Below are positions 24,076 through 32,214 of a stretch of 64,000 nt of DNA, one piece after another. Positions within the stretch are counted from its first letter, which is position 1, and every line of letters begins with the position of its first letter. The stretch comes from JBQTIY01 sp052387675 (GTDB lineage Bacteria > Planctomycetota > B15-G4), in assembly GCA_052387675.1 (NCBI GenBank), contig JBQTIY010000009.1, positions 186,001-250,000 on the forward strand, written 5' to 3'. Below the pieces are notes generated by a model. The model ran no database searches, was not told the origin of the DNA, and was given only the letters and a program-made list of their open reading frames with translations. The position numbers were made by a program, and so were the translations under genes.

Positions 24076-25466
24076 GTCGCACCTTGCAGGCGCGCGAGCC
24101 AGGCCGGGTCGACGCCGAGGCGATAGAGCGGGCGCAGCAAACGGCGCGAGGCAAAGGCACGCAGCGGGTGCTGCTGCATTCGGCGGCGCGAGACTTGCAC
24201 CGGCTGCGGAAGGCGCGCGAGACGTTGCCGCGCAGCCAGCCGCAGCGCGAGGTCGTAGTCCTCCAGCACCGGCAGCGCGCGGAAGCCGCCCACGGCCTGA
24301 TAGGCGGCGCGGGTGACGAAGAGCGCCTGCTCGCCCTCCGGATGGCGCGCCCAGCGCGAACGGAGATCGGCGAGCCGCAGCAGGGGCCCAGCGCGATTGG
24401 GAAAGCGCGGATCCACGACCGTGCGCGTGAGAAAGGCGCCGGCCTCGTGGCCCTGCTCCTGGAGCGCCGTGCGCACCAGTGCGGCGCCGCCCGGCGGCAG
24501 CCGCGAGTCCACGCGCAGGAAGAGCAGCATGTCGCCGCTGGCCATGGCTGCGCCGGCCGCGTACTGTCGGCCCAGTCCCGGCGAGGTGACCACCACGGCC
24601 ACATCGCCCTGGGCGGCGACGCGTTCGGGGCTGCGATCGCGGCTGCTGCCGTCGGCGACGACGAGTTCCAGTGGGCCTTCCTGCTCGCGCAGCGCCGCGA
24701 GGCAGTTGTCTAGCGCCACGTTGTCGTTGCGGCAGGCCACGATGATCGAGAGCGGCTCACGGCCGGCGGCAGCCTCGTGCCGACACAGCGCGGCGAGTGT
24801 GGCCGGGGCGAGGTCGGGGTCGGCGGCCAAGAGTTGCTGCAGGCGGCCCAAGTCGCTGCGGCTGACGAGCGCCAGTTGCTCCGGCGCCCGGGCTACAGCC
24901 AAGCCCATGCGCCGGGCTCGGTCCTCGATACGGGCCACGAGGCCCGGCGACTCCCAATCGAGTTCGTCGAGCCAAGTGTTGCCCCAGAGCGCGGGCCGGC
25001 CTGCGCGCACACCCAGGCACCAGAGGTCGCCATCGCTGCGGGCTCCCAGCACGATGTCGGCCCCGTCCAGAGCGGACACGGCGGCGGCAAGCTGCGGCTC
25101 GGTGAGCGCCGGGACGTCGGAGGCGACGAGCAGGCAGCGGGATCGCTGGCCCAGGGCGCCGGCCGCGAGCGTGGCCATGCGCCGGCCGCGGTCGCCCTCG
25201 GCCTGGCGCACGAGGTTGGGCGGCGGTGCCATCAACGGGTATTCGTCGGCGTGTCCGGACACGGCAAAGACGAGTTCAAGTTCGGGCAGGCTCGAGACCC
25301 AGGCCGACACGGTGGACCAGGTGTCGGCGAGGAAGGCCCGCGCGAGGCGAGCCGCTGCGCCCTGGCCCAAATCGGCGGCCAAGCGCGGCAGACAGCCCGG
25401 GCGGGGCGGCCGAGCCAGGACGAGGATGCGCGTGCCGGTCGCAGTCATCCCCACCATGTATGCCAT
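24072..25466 (-). CDS. DUF2064 (TIGR04282) - GT2 (TIGR04283) fusion protein
   Basis: A 464-residue two-domain protein. Residues ~1-200 match the DUF2064 GT-A-like family (LVLARPPRPGCLPRLAADLG, then LLVASDVPALTE and LGARSDGDLWCLGVR). Residues ~225-464 are a GT2 domain (SIIVACRNDNVALDNCL, VVADGSSRDRSPERVA, SPGLGRQYAAGA, LFLRVDSRLPPG). The two families are usually encoded by adjacent genes, so their fusion here supports joint function, although their reaction is not established. The open frame continues upstream, but that part lies opposite mdh. ATG at 25466 is the first sensible start; ATG at 25448 is the alternative. Confidence 0.82.
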   Translation of the reverse strand: MAYMVGMTATGTRILVLARPPRPGCLPRLAADLGQGAAARLARAFLADTWSTVSAWVSSLPELELVFAVSGHADEYPLMAPPPNLVRQAEGDRGRRMATLAAGALGQRSRCLLVASDVPALTEPQLAAAVSALDGADIVLGARSDGDLWCLGVRAGRPALWGNTWLDELDWESPGLVARIEDRARRMGLAVARAPEQLALVSRSDLGRLQQLLAADPDLAPATLAALCRHEAAAGREPLSIIVACRNDNVALDNCLAALREQEGPLELVVADGSSRDRSPERVAAQGDVAVVVTSPGLGRQYAAGAAMASGDMLLFLRVDSRLPPGGAALVRTALQEQGHEAGAFLTRTVVDPRFPNRAGPLLRLADLRSRWARHPEGEQALFVTRAAYQAVGGFRALPVLEDYDLALRLAARQRLARLPQPVQVSRRRMQQHPLRAFASRRLLRPLYRLGVDPAWLARLQGAT

Positions 25467-25535
25467 GCGCGGCAGCCTCGCGCACGCCCCCGCAAAGCGG
25501 CACAATGGCGGGCTCACCTTCCCTGGAGCAGTGCC

Positions 25536-26531
25536 TTGACTCAGAAGCCCATCCGCGTCGCCGTGACCGGCGCCGCCGGCCAGATCGGTTACGCCTTGCT
25601 GCCGCGCATCGCCTCGGGCCAGATGTTCGGCCCCGACCAGCCGGTCATCCTGCACCTCATCGAGATCCCGGCCGAGAAGCCCATGCAGGCGCTCAAGGGC
25701 GTGGCCATGGAGCTGGACGACTGCGCCTTCCCGCTCCTGGCCGGCATGGTGCTGACCTCCGACCTCAAGGCAGGTTTCCAGGATGTGGATTGGGCGCTCT
25801 TGGTGGGCAGCAAGCCGCGCGGGCCGGGCATGGAGCGCAACGACCTCATCAAGGAGAACGGGCCGATCTTCACGGGCCAGGGGCGCGCCATCAACGATCA
25901 CGCGGCGAAAGGCTGCCGCACCGTCGTGGTGGGCAATCCCTGCAACACGAACGCGCTCATCGCCATGCGCAACGCCAAGGACCGGCCGCGCCAGAGCTTC
26001 TCGGCCATGACGCGCCTCGACGAGAATCGCGCCAAGGCGCAGCTCGCCGCGAAGGCCGGCGTGCACAGCAGCCAAGTGACCAATGTGGCGATCTGGGGCA
26101 ACCACAGCGCCACGCAGTACGCCGACTTCGAGAATGCCAAGGTGGGCGGCCAGCCCGCCACGCAGCGCATCACCGACACCGCCTGGCTGCAGGGCGACTT
26201 CCTCAAGACCGTGCAGCAGCGCGGCGCGGCGATCATTGCGGCGCGCGGGCTCTCCTCGGCCTTCTCGGCGGCCTCCGCGCTCGTGGATCACGTGCGCGAT
26301 CTGTGCCGGCCCACGCCGGCCGGCGACTGGGTCTCGGTGGCGGTGTGCAGCGACGGCAGCTACGGCGTCGAGGAAGGGCTCATCAGCTCCTTCCCCGTGC
26401 GCGTTGACGCGCGCGGCCAGTGGTCCATCGTGCCGGGCCTGCAACACTCGGCCTTCGCGCAGGGCAAGGTCAAGGCCACGGTCGACGAGCTCAAGGCTGA
26501 GCGCGTCGTGATCAAGGACCTGCTCGGCTGA
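25536..26531 (+). CDS. mdh: Malate dehydrogenase, NAD-dependent
   Basis: A 331-residue cytosolic malate dehydrogenase interconverting malate and oxaloacetate in the citric acid cycle. It has VTGAAGQIGYALL (NAD-binding Rossmann loop), SKPRGPGMERNDL with substrate-binding Arg, VVGNPCNTNA, TRLDENRAK (catalytic Asp and Arg) and IWGNHSATQYAD (catalytic His). It resembles the ~330-residue MDH group of proteobacteria and plant/mammal cytosol rather than the LDH-like group. The start is TTG at 25536 with GGAG 8 nt upstream. The AceE-like gene follows after 8 nt, so they are probably co-transcribed. Confidence 0.93.
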   Translation: MTQKPIRVAVTGAAGQIGYALLPRIASGQMFGPDQPVILHLIEIPAEKPMQALKGVAMELDDCAFPLLAGMVLTSDLKAGFQDVDWALLVGSKPRGPGMERNDLIKENGPIFTGQGRAINDHAAKGCRTVVVGNPCNTNALIAMRNAKDRPRQSFSAMTRLDENRAKAQLAAKAGVHSSQVTNVAIWGNHSATQYADFENAKVGGQPATQRITDTAWLQGDFLKTVQQRGAAIIAARGLSSAFSAASALVDHVRDLCRPTPAGDWVSVAVCSDGSYGVEEGLISSFPVRVDARGQWSIVPGLQHSAFAQGKVKATVDELKAERVVIKDLLG

Positions 26532-26539
26532 GCGCAGCG

Positions 26540-29311
26540 ATGTCGGTACTCGATCGGATTGCTCGCCGGGCCATGATTCAGGCCACCGCGATGATCCACA
26601 TCGCGAATCACCGGCCAGAGGCACGGCCGACCGACCCCAAGGTGGGCGGGCACCCCGCGGCCTGCAGCAGCTCGGTGCACATTCTCACGGCGCTGCATTG
26701 CGCCGTGCGCGAGCCCAACGACTTTGTCGCGTGTAAGCCGCACGCCTCGCCGATCGATCACGTGCTGCTCGGGATGCTGGGGCTTTTCAATCACCCCGAT
26801 TTCCGCTGGTGCACGCGCGCCGAGATCGAGGCCGCGCTGCACACGCTGCGCAAGTTCCCGGCGGAAGGGGAACTGGTCTTCCAGAGCTATCACGCCCGCA
26901 CCGATCCGGACACCTTCCACTTCTTCCCGTCCGGCAGCGTGGGCATTCCGCCGGTGGTCTCGGTCTACACGGCGCTGGCCTATCGCTACGCGCGCGACCA
27001 TCGCCTCGAGGTGCCGGACGTGCCCGAGGATCTGCACTTCTGGTCGCTCATCGGCGACAGCGAGTTCCGCGAGGGCAGCCTCATGGAAGCCATGCCCGAC
27101 GTGGCCGAGCGCGAACTGGGCAATGTGACCTGGATCGTGGACTACAACCGCCAGAATCTGGACGGCGCGCGCATGCCCAACAAGCGCGGCCTGCACGGCA
27201 CCGACGCGCACCGCATCGAGGCCACCGCGGCGGCCAATGGCTGGGAAGTGCTGCAAGTGCGGCACGGCCGGCGCCGGCTCGAAGCCTTTCGCCGGCCGGG
27301 CGGCGCCGAGTTGCGCGCCGTGCTCGAAGAGGGTTTCTCCGACTACGAACTGCAGATGCACCTGCTCATGCGCGACATGGACCACACGCGGCGCGCACTG
27401 CTCGACCACGACCGGCGGTTGGCCAAGCTGCTCGACGGCTACTCCGACGCGGAACTGGAGACCCTGCTCACCGACCTGGGCGGGCATGACACCAGCGAAC
27501 TGGTGGCCGCGCTGCACGAGAGCAAACGCGACCCGCGCCGGCCCACGCTCATCGTGGCGCATACCGTCAAGGGCTGGGGCATGGACATGTACGCCGCCCC
27601 CGGCAACCACAGCGAACTGCCGCGCGAGGACGAAGTGCGCGGGCTGCTCGGCACCGAGGGCTTGGCTCTGGAGCGCCCCTTTGAGGCCTTCGCCGAGGAC
27701 GCCGAAGAGGGCCGCTACCTCGCCGAGCGCGGGGCGCGGATGCGCTCGGCCATCGATGAGATTCGCGCGCGGCGCAAGCGCAATCGCGCCTGGGTGCGCG
27801 CCAAGATCGCTGATCACGGCGGCGTGCCCAAGAGCCTCGACATCGACACGCGGCTTTTTCCGCGCGCGCACACGCAGTGGATGTGGGGCCAGCTCGCCTC
27901 CAAGCTGGCACGCATCGGCTCCAACAGCGAGCGCCGCCGGCTCGCCGATCCTGCGCTGCCTGAACTGCCGGAGAGCGAGCAGCGCTGGGAGGCTGCGGCC
28001 GATCTACTGCTGACCATGTCGCCCGACGTCGGCACGTCCACGCAGATCAGCGCGGTCATGGACAACAAGGTCTATGGCACGCACACCGAAGACGAGACGC
28101 AGGTGGAGGACGTGGAGGAGCGCCTCGGCGTGCACAAGAAGCGCCCGCTGCTCCTGCCGACGACCGAACCCTGGACGCGGCACATCCGCTTCGAGATCGC
28201 CGAAGCCAACTGCATGTCGGCGGTGGGCGCCTTCGGAATGATGGGCCACCACGCGGGCATTCCGTTCTTCCCGATCATGACCGTGTACGACTTCTTCATT
28301 AAGCGAGCGCTCGACCAGCTCTTCTACAACCTCTACTGGGGCAGTGAGTTCGTGATCCTGGGCACGCCCTCGGGCGTGACGCTCTCGCCGGAGGGCGCGC
28401 AGCACTCGTGGAAGTCGGACATCCAGATCCCCAACCTCATCACCTGGGAACCGATCTTCGCGCTCGAGGTGGACTGGATCCTGTGCGAGTCCATTCGCCG
28501 TCACTTCGACGACGAGAACGAGGGCCGCAAGGGCATCCTCATCCGGGCCGTGACGCGCGGCATGGAGCAGAAGGAACTGCTGCGGCGGCTGCGGCGCCAT
28601 CCGCGCTTCCGGCGCAACCCCAAGGACCTCGAAAGCGAGCCGCTCGATGACGAGACGATCCTGGAGCAGGCGCGGCGCGACTGCCTCTCGGGCGCCTACT
28701 ACCTCGTGGACTTCCGCGGCCAGCCCGACTACCAGCCGGCGGTGAACGTTGTGAACCTGTTCGTCATGGGCAGCGTGGCCACCGAGGTGCTGGCTGCCAG
28801 CGACCGGCTGCGCACCGAAGGGATCTACGCCAACGTCATCGCGGTGAGCAGCCCGGAGTTGTTGCTCGGCAATCTCGCCGCGCAAACCGACTTTGCGCAC
28901 CTGCGCCACGGGCTGGGACTGGACGGCAATCTGCAACTCGCGCCGGTGGGGGCCGTGGCAGCTACGGCTGACCTCGTCACGCTGGCCGGGCGCCGCGTGC
29001 CGGTGGTCTCGGTGCACGACGGCGAGGCCGGCCTGCTCGACAACATCGGCAGCGTGCTCGGCGTGCGTCAAGAGGCGCTGGCCGTGCGCAAGTTCAGCAA
29101 GTCGGGCCGCCCCGACCAAGTCTTCGCGTACCAGCACATCGACGAGGCCTCGGTCGTGGAGGCGGTGGGCAAGGCGCTGGCCGAGACGGCGCTTGAAGAG
29201 GTCGTGGTGAGTCGGGCGGCGCTCGAGGAATTGCAGGCGCGGCAGCAAGCTGCCGGTTCCAAGCCGGCCGGCTCAGCCAAAAACTGGCGCGAACTCTGGG
29301 ACGCCGGCTAG
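26540..29311 (+). CDS. AceE-like 2-oxoacid dehydrogenase E1 (homodimeric pyruvate dehydrogenase type)
   Basis: A 923-residue thiamine-diphosphate enzyme of the single-chain E1/transketolase superfamily. The ThDP/Mg2+ motif lies at residues ~170-200 (IGDSEFREGSLMEAMPD, then WIVDYNRQNLDG); AHTVKGWGM is also typical of AceE. The Pyr domain includes IRFEIAEANCMSAVGAFGMMGH with the catalytic Glu, and a transketolase-type C-terminal domain follows. The N-terminus is shorter and diverged from E. coli AceE, so substrate identity (pyruvate versus another 2-oxoacid) is not certain. E2 and E3 genes are not adjacent; instead the gene follows mdh after 8 nt, tying it to central carbon flux. Confidence 0.8.
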   Translation: MSVLDRIARRAMIQATAMIHIANHRPEARPTDPKVGGHPAACSSSVHILTALHCAVREPNDFVACKPHASPIDHVLLGMLGLFNHPDFRWCTRAEIEAALHTLRKFPAEGELVFQSYHARTDPDTFHFFPSGSVGIPPVVSVYTALAYRYARDHRLEVPDVPEDLHFWSLIGDSEFREGSLMEAMPDVAERELGNVTWIVDYNRQNLDGARMPNKRGLHGTDAHRIEATAAANGWEVLQVRHGRRRLEAFRRPGGAELRAVLEEGFSDYELQMHLLMRDMDHTRRALLDHDRRLAKLLDGYSDAELETLLTDLGGHDTSELVAALHESKRDPRRPTLIVAHTVKGWGMDMYAAPGNHSELPREDEVRGLLGTEGLALERPFEAFAEDAEEGRYLAERGARMRSAIDEIRARRKRNRAWVRAKIADHGGVPKSLDIDTRLFPRAHTQWMWGQLASKLARIGSNSERRRLADPALPELPESEQRWEAAADLLLTMSPDVGTSTQISAVMDNKVYGTHTEDETQVEDVEERLGVHKKRPLLLPTTEPWTRHIRFEIAEANCMSAVGAFGMMGHHAGIPFFPIMTVYDFFIKRALDQLFYNLYWGSEFVILGTPSGVTLSPEGAQHSWKSDIQIPNLITWEPIFALEVDWILCESIRRHFDDENEGRKGILIRAVTRGMEQKELLRRLRRHPRFRRNPKDLESEPLDDETILEQARRDCLSGAYYLVDFRGQPDYQPAVNVVNLFVMGSVATEVLAASDRLRTEGIYANVIAVSSPELLLGNLAAQTDFAHLRHGLGLDGNLQLAPVGAVAATADLVTLAGRRVPVVSVHDGEAGLLDNIGSVLGVRQEALAVRKFSKSGRPDQVFAYQHIDEASVVEAVGKALAETALEEVVVSRAALEELQARQQAAGSKPAGSAKNWRELWDAG

Positions 29312-29353
29312 GTCGGGCAGCGCGCTCCGCGCCCGGAGTGTGCCGGCGCCTGC

Positions 29354-29359
29354 TAGGAT
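29354..29359 (+). promoter_or_regulatory. Candidate extended -10 element (TGCTAGGAT)
   Basis: TAGGAT preceded by TGC, 29 nt upstream of the secreted-protein ATG. A GAAGGAG ribosome site lies between. The same nine-base element precedes the thioredoxin-like lipoprotein gene at 36303. Confidence 0.5.
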
Positions 29360-29388
29360 GCCGGGCGTTGCGAAGGAGTCTTTGGTTC

Positions 29389-30243
29389 ATGAACCCCGTG
29401 CTGGTTGCCGCCGTGCTGCTGACGCTCCCCTGCGCGGCCGTTGCGCAATTCAACCAGCTCCCTTGGACGCTCACCGGGAACCCGGATGGGTGGGGTTTCG
29501 TCACGCCCGAGGCGATGCACGTGACTGGCCCGGACGGCGACACTGCCTGCTCGAGCTCGGGACAGCCCTACGCGGGCCTCACCTCCTTCACTGCAACCGC
29601 GCCCTTCGACGGCACGATCAACGTGCACATCGTCTTCGACAACCAGGACTTCGGCGGCTCGGAGTGGCACTTCGAGCACCCGGTCTTCGTGCTCAACGGC
29701 GCGGTGGACATATTCAACGACTGGGGCGGCCAGACCTCCTTCGACTTTGAGGGCGACTTCTCCTTCGAGGTCTCCGCCGGCGACGCCTTCGGCTGGGGCA
29801 TCTGGTCGATCGACTGCAAGTACGGGCCGGGTGTCGTCGACCTGACCCAGTTCGAGTATGTGCCGGACGGCTGGGGCGATCTGGGCCACGCCCTGCCCGG
29901 GAGTTCCGGGGCGCCCCTGCTCGCGGGATTCGGCACGCTGGTGCCGGGCGGTCTGCTGAAGCTGCAGCTCGACGACGCGCTGCCGGGTGCGCCGGCCTAC
30001 CTCGTGCTCGGCTTCTCCTCGCTCATGGCGCCTTTCAAGGGCGGCGTGATGGTGCCCGACCCGGCCGCAGCCGGCATGGTCCTGCCTTTCACGGTGGGCC
30101 CCGTGGGCCGCATCGTAATCGTGGCCAACTGGCCGGCCGGCATCCCGGCGGGCCTGCTGTTCCGTTCGCAGTACTGGATCGCCGATCCAGCGGGCCCCGT
30201 GGGATTCGCGGCGAGCAACGCGCGGGTTGTCCAAACGCAGTAG
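29389..30243 (+). CDS. Secreted protein with shared C-terminal region
   Basis: A 284-residue exported protein of unknown function. The signal peptide is clear (MNPVLVAAVLLTLPCAAVAQ). The central part is Phe/Trp/Asp-rich beta structure with alternating acidic loops. The last ~110 residues (from about LPGSSGAPLLAGFG) run LVLGFSS, MVLPFTV and end near SQYWIADPAGPVGFAASN. A comparable pattern ends the di-haem peroxidase encoded at 32215-33921. As far as I recall, such C-terminal regions recur in extracellular proteins of some marine planctomycetes. Start ATG 29389 has a GAAGGAG site 10 nt upstream; an upstream frame to 29338 is rejected. Confidence 0.7.
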   Translation: MNPVLVAAVLLTLPCAAVAQFNQLPWTLTGNPDGWGFVTPEAMHVTGPDGDTACSSSGQPYAGLTSFTATAPFDGTINVHIVFDNQDFGGSEWHFEHPVFVLNGAVDIFNDWGGQTSFDFEGDFSFEVSAGDAFGWGIWSIDCKYGPGVVDLTQFEYVPDGWGDLGHALPGSSGAPLLAGFGTLVPGGLLKLQLDDALPGAPAYLVLGFSSLMAPFKGGVMVPDPAAAGMVLPFTVGPVGRIVIVANWPAGIPAGLLFRSQYWIADPAGPVGFAASNARVVQTQ

Positions 30244-30274
30244 CGGCCCCGCCGCTCCCGGGCCACCGCTTCCG

Positions 30275-32212
30275 ATGTCTCTGATCACTGCCGAGAATCT
30301 GCACAAGAGCTTCGGCGACACGACGCTTCTCAACGGAATCAGCTTCGTGCTCGGCGATGGCGAGCGCGTGGGCCTGGTGGGGCGCAACGGCTGCGGCAAG
30401 TCCACGCTGCTGCGCATCCTGGCCGGCGTGGAGACGGCCGAGTCCGGCACGATCGTGGTGCGGCGCGGCCTGCGCATGGGCTACCTGGAGCAGGACCCGG
30501 TGCTCGACCCGCGCGGAACTGTGCGCGATACGGTGCGCGCGGGCCTGGCCGGCCGCGAACGCGTGCTCGCGGAGCTGGCCCGCGTGCATGCCGAGATGGA
30601 ACATGCGCAGGGCTCGGCGCTCAACGCGCTGCTCGCCGCCAACGAACGCCTCGATCACGAGCTGGACACCTTGGGCGGGCACGATGTCGAGCATCTCGTC
30701 GAGGCCACGCTCAGTTCGCTGGCCTTGCCGGATCCCGAGGCGCGCTGCGCCTCGCTCTCAGGCGGCGAGAGGCGGCGCGTCGCCCTGGCGCGTTTGATTC
30801 TGGGCCGGCCCGAGTTGCTCTTGCTCGACGAGCCCACCAACCACCTCGATGCCTTCGTCACCGACTGGCTCGAGGACTGGTTCCTGGAGACGGCCACGCC
30901 GCTCTTGCTCGTCACGCACGACCGCTACTTCCTGAACCGCGTCGTGGATCGCATCTTGGAAGTGGATCGCGGGCGGATGATCGCCTACGACGGCGGTTAC
31001 GCCGAGTACCTCGAGGCGCGCGCCGTGCGGCTGGCCAACGAGACGCATGCCGAAGACGCGCGGCTCAATCTGCTGCGCCGCGAGACGGCCTGGATGCGGC
31101 GTGGTCCGCCGGCGCGCACGACCAAGCCCAAGGCGCGCATCCACCGCTACGAAACACTCGTGGCCGATGTGCCCACGCCCACGGCCGCCGATCTGGAGCT
31201 GGTCATTCCGCCGGGGCCGCGCCTGGGCACGAAGGTGCTCGAGGCCAAGGGCATCAGCAAGCGCTTCGGCGCACGCCAGGTGCTCCCGCTGCTCGATCTT
31301 GAAGTGGGCCAGGGCTCGCGCCTGGCCATCGTGGGCCCCAACGGCGCCGGCAAGTCCACGCTGCTGCGCATCCTGCTCGGCGAGCTGGCGCCGGACACAG
31401 GCACGGTAACGGTGGGCGAGACCGTGCGCTTCATGGGCATCGATCAGCAGCGCAGTGATCTCGATCCTGGCAAGACCCTCGCTGAAGAAGTCGCCGGGCG
31501 CAGTGATCTGGTGAGCGTGGATGGACGGCCCGTGCGCGTGGAGGGCTTCCTCGAGCGCTTCGGTTTCCCGGTGCGCATCCAGCACACACTCATCGGCAAC
31601 CTCTCCGGCGGCGAGCGCAACAAAGTGCTGCTGGCCAAGTTGCTTTGCGCCGGCGGCAATGTGCTTGTGCTCGACGAGCCCACCAACGATCTCGACCTCG
31701 CCACACTGCGCGCCCTCGAAGAGGCGCTGCTCATCTTCCCCGGCTCCGTGCTCATCGTGAGCCACGACCGCTGGTTCATCGATCGCGTCGCCACGCAGAT
31801 CCTGCACTTGGATGGCGAGGGCGGCGCGCGCCTGCACACCGGCGATCTGTCGAGCCTCATCGAGCGCCTCAAGCAGGAGGCACAGGCGCGGCGCACAGGC
31901 GGTGCGGGGGCGCGGTCGGCGCAGAAGGCCAGTGCGGCCGGCCAGGGCGGCGCGTCAGCGGGAGGCGTAGCGCGCGCGTCGTCGACGGGGCCGCGACTTT
32001 CGTCGAAGGAGATCAAGGAGCTGGCTGGCCTTGAACAGCAGATTGCCAAGGCCGAGGCGGCCGTGGCGGCCGCCGATGAGAAGCTCGCCGACACGGCGCT
32101 CTATGCGGGGCCGCGCGCTGCGCTCGACAAGCTCGTGGCGCGCCGCGCCCAATCCGCGGCCGCGCTCGCGCAGCTCATGGCACGCTGGGAGCAGCTCGAA
32201 GCACGTCGCTGA
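30275..32212 (+). CDS. uup: ABC-F family ATPase Uup
   Basis: A 645-residue soluble tandem ABC ATPase without membrane domains. Two nucleotide-binding domains are visible, with Walker A GRNGCGKST and GPNGAGKST, signatures LSGGE twice and Walker B LLLLDEPTNHLD and VLVLDEPTNDLD. They are separated by the ABC-F linker and followed by a C-terminal helical hairpin (KEIKELAGLEQQIAKAEAAV onward), the Uup coiled-coil domain that binds DNA/ribosomes. Length equals E. coli Uup. Uup acts in ribosome-associated quality control and genome stability. ATG at 30275 starts just before the first NBD. Only 2 nt separate its end from the convergent peroxidase gene. Confidence 0.9.
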   Translation: MSLITAENLHKSFGDTTLLNGISFVLGDGERVGLVGRNGCGKSTLLRILAGVETAESGTIVVRRGLRMGYLEQDPVLDPRGTVRDTVRAGLAGRERVLAELARVHAEMEHAQGSALNALLAANERLDHELDTLGGHDVEHLVEATLSSLALPDPEARCASLSGGERRRVALARLILGRPELLLLDEPTNHLDAFVTDWLEDWFLETATPLLLVTHDRYFLNRVVDRILEVDRGRMIAYDGGYAEYLEARAVRLANETHAEDARLNLLRRETAWMRRGPPARTTKPKARIHRYETLVADVPTPTAADLELVIPPGPRLGTKVLEAKGISKRFGARQVLPLLDLEVGQGSRLAIVGPNGAGKSTLLRILLGELAPDTGTVTVGETVRFMGIDQQRSDLDPGKTLAEEVAGRSDLVSVDGRPVRVEGFLERFGFPVRIQHTLIGNLSGGERNKVLLAKLLCAGGNVLVLDEPTNDLDLATLRALEEALLIFPGSVLIVSHDRWFIDRVATQILHLDGEGGARLHTGDLSSLIERLKQEAQARRTGGAGARSAQKASAAGQGGASAGGVARASSTGPRLSSKEIKELAGLEQQIAKAEAAVAAADEKLADTALYAGPRAALDKLVARRAQSAAALAQLMARWEQLEARR

Positions 32213-32214
32213 CC

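Noticed and set aside
25467..26624. Upstream extension of the DUF2064-GT2 frame to 26624
   Set aside because: This part is antisense to malate dehydrogenase, which has an unmistakable family sequence on the plus strand.
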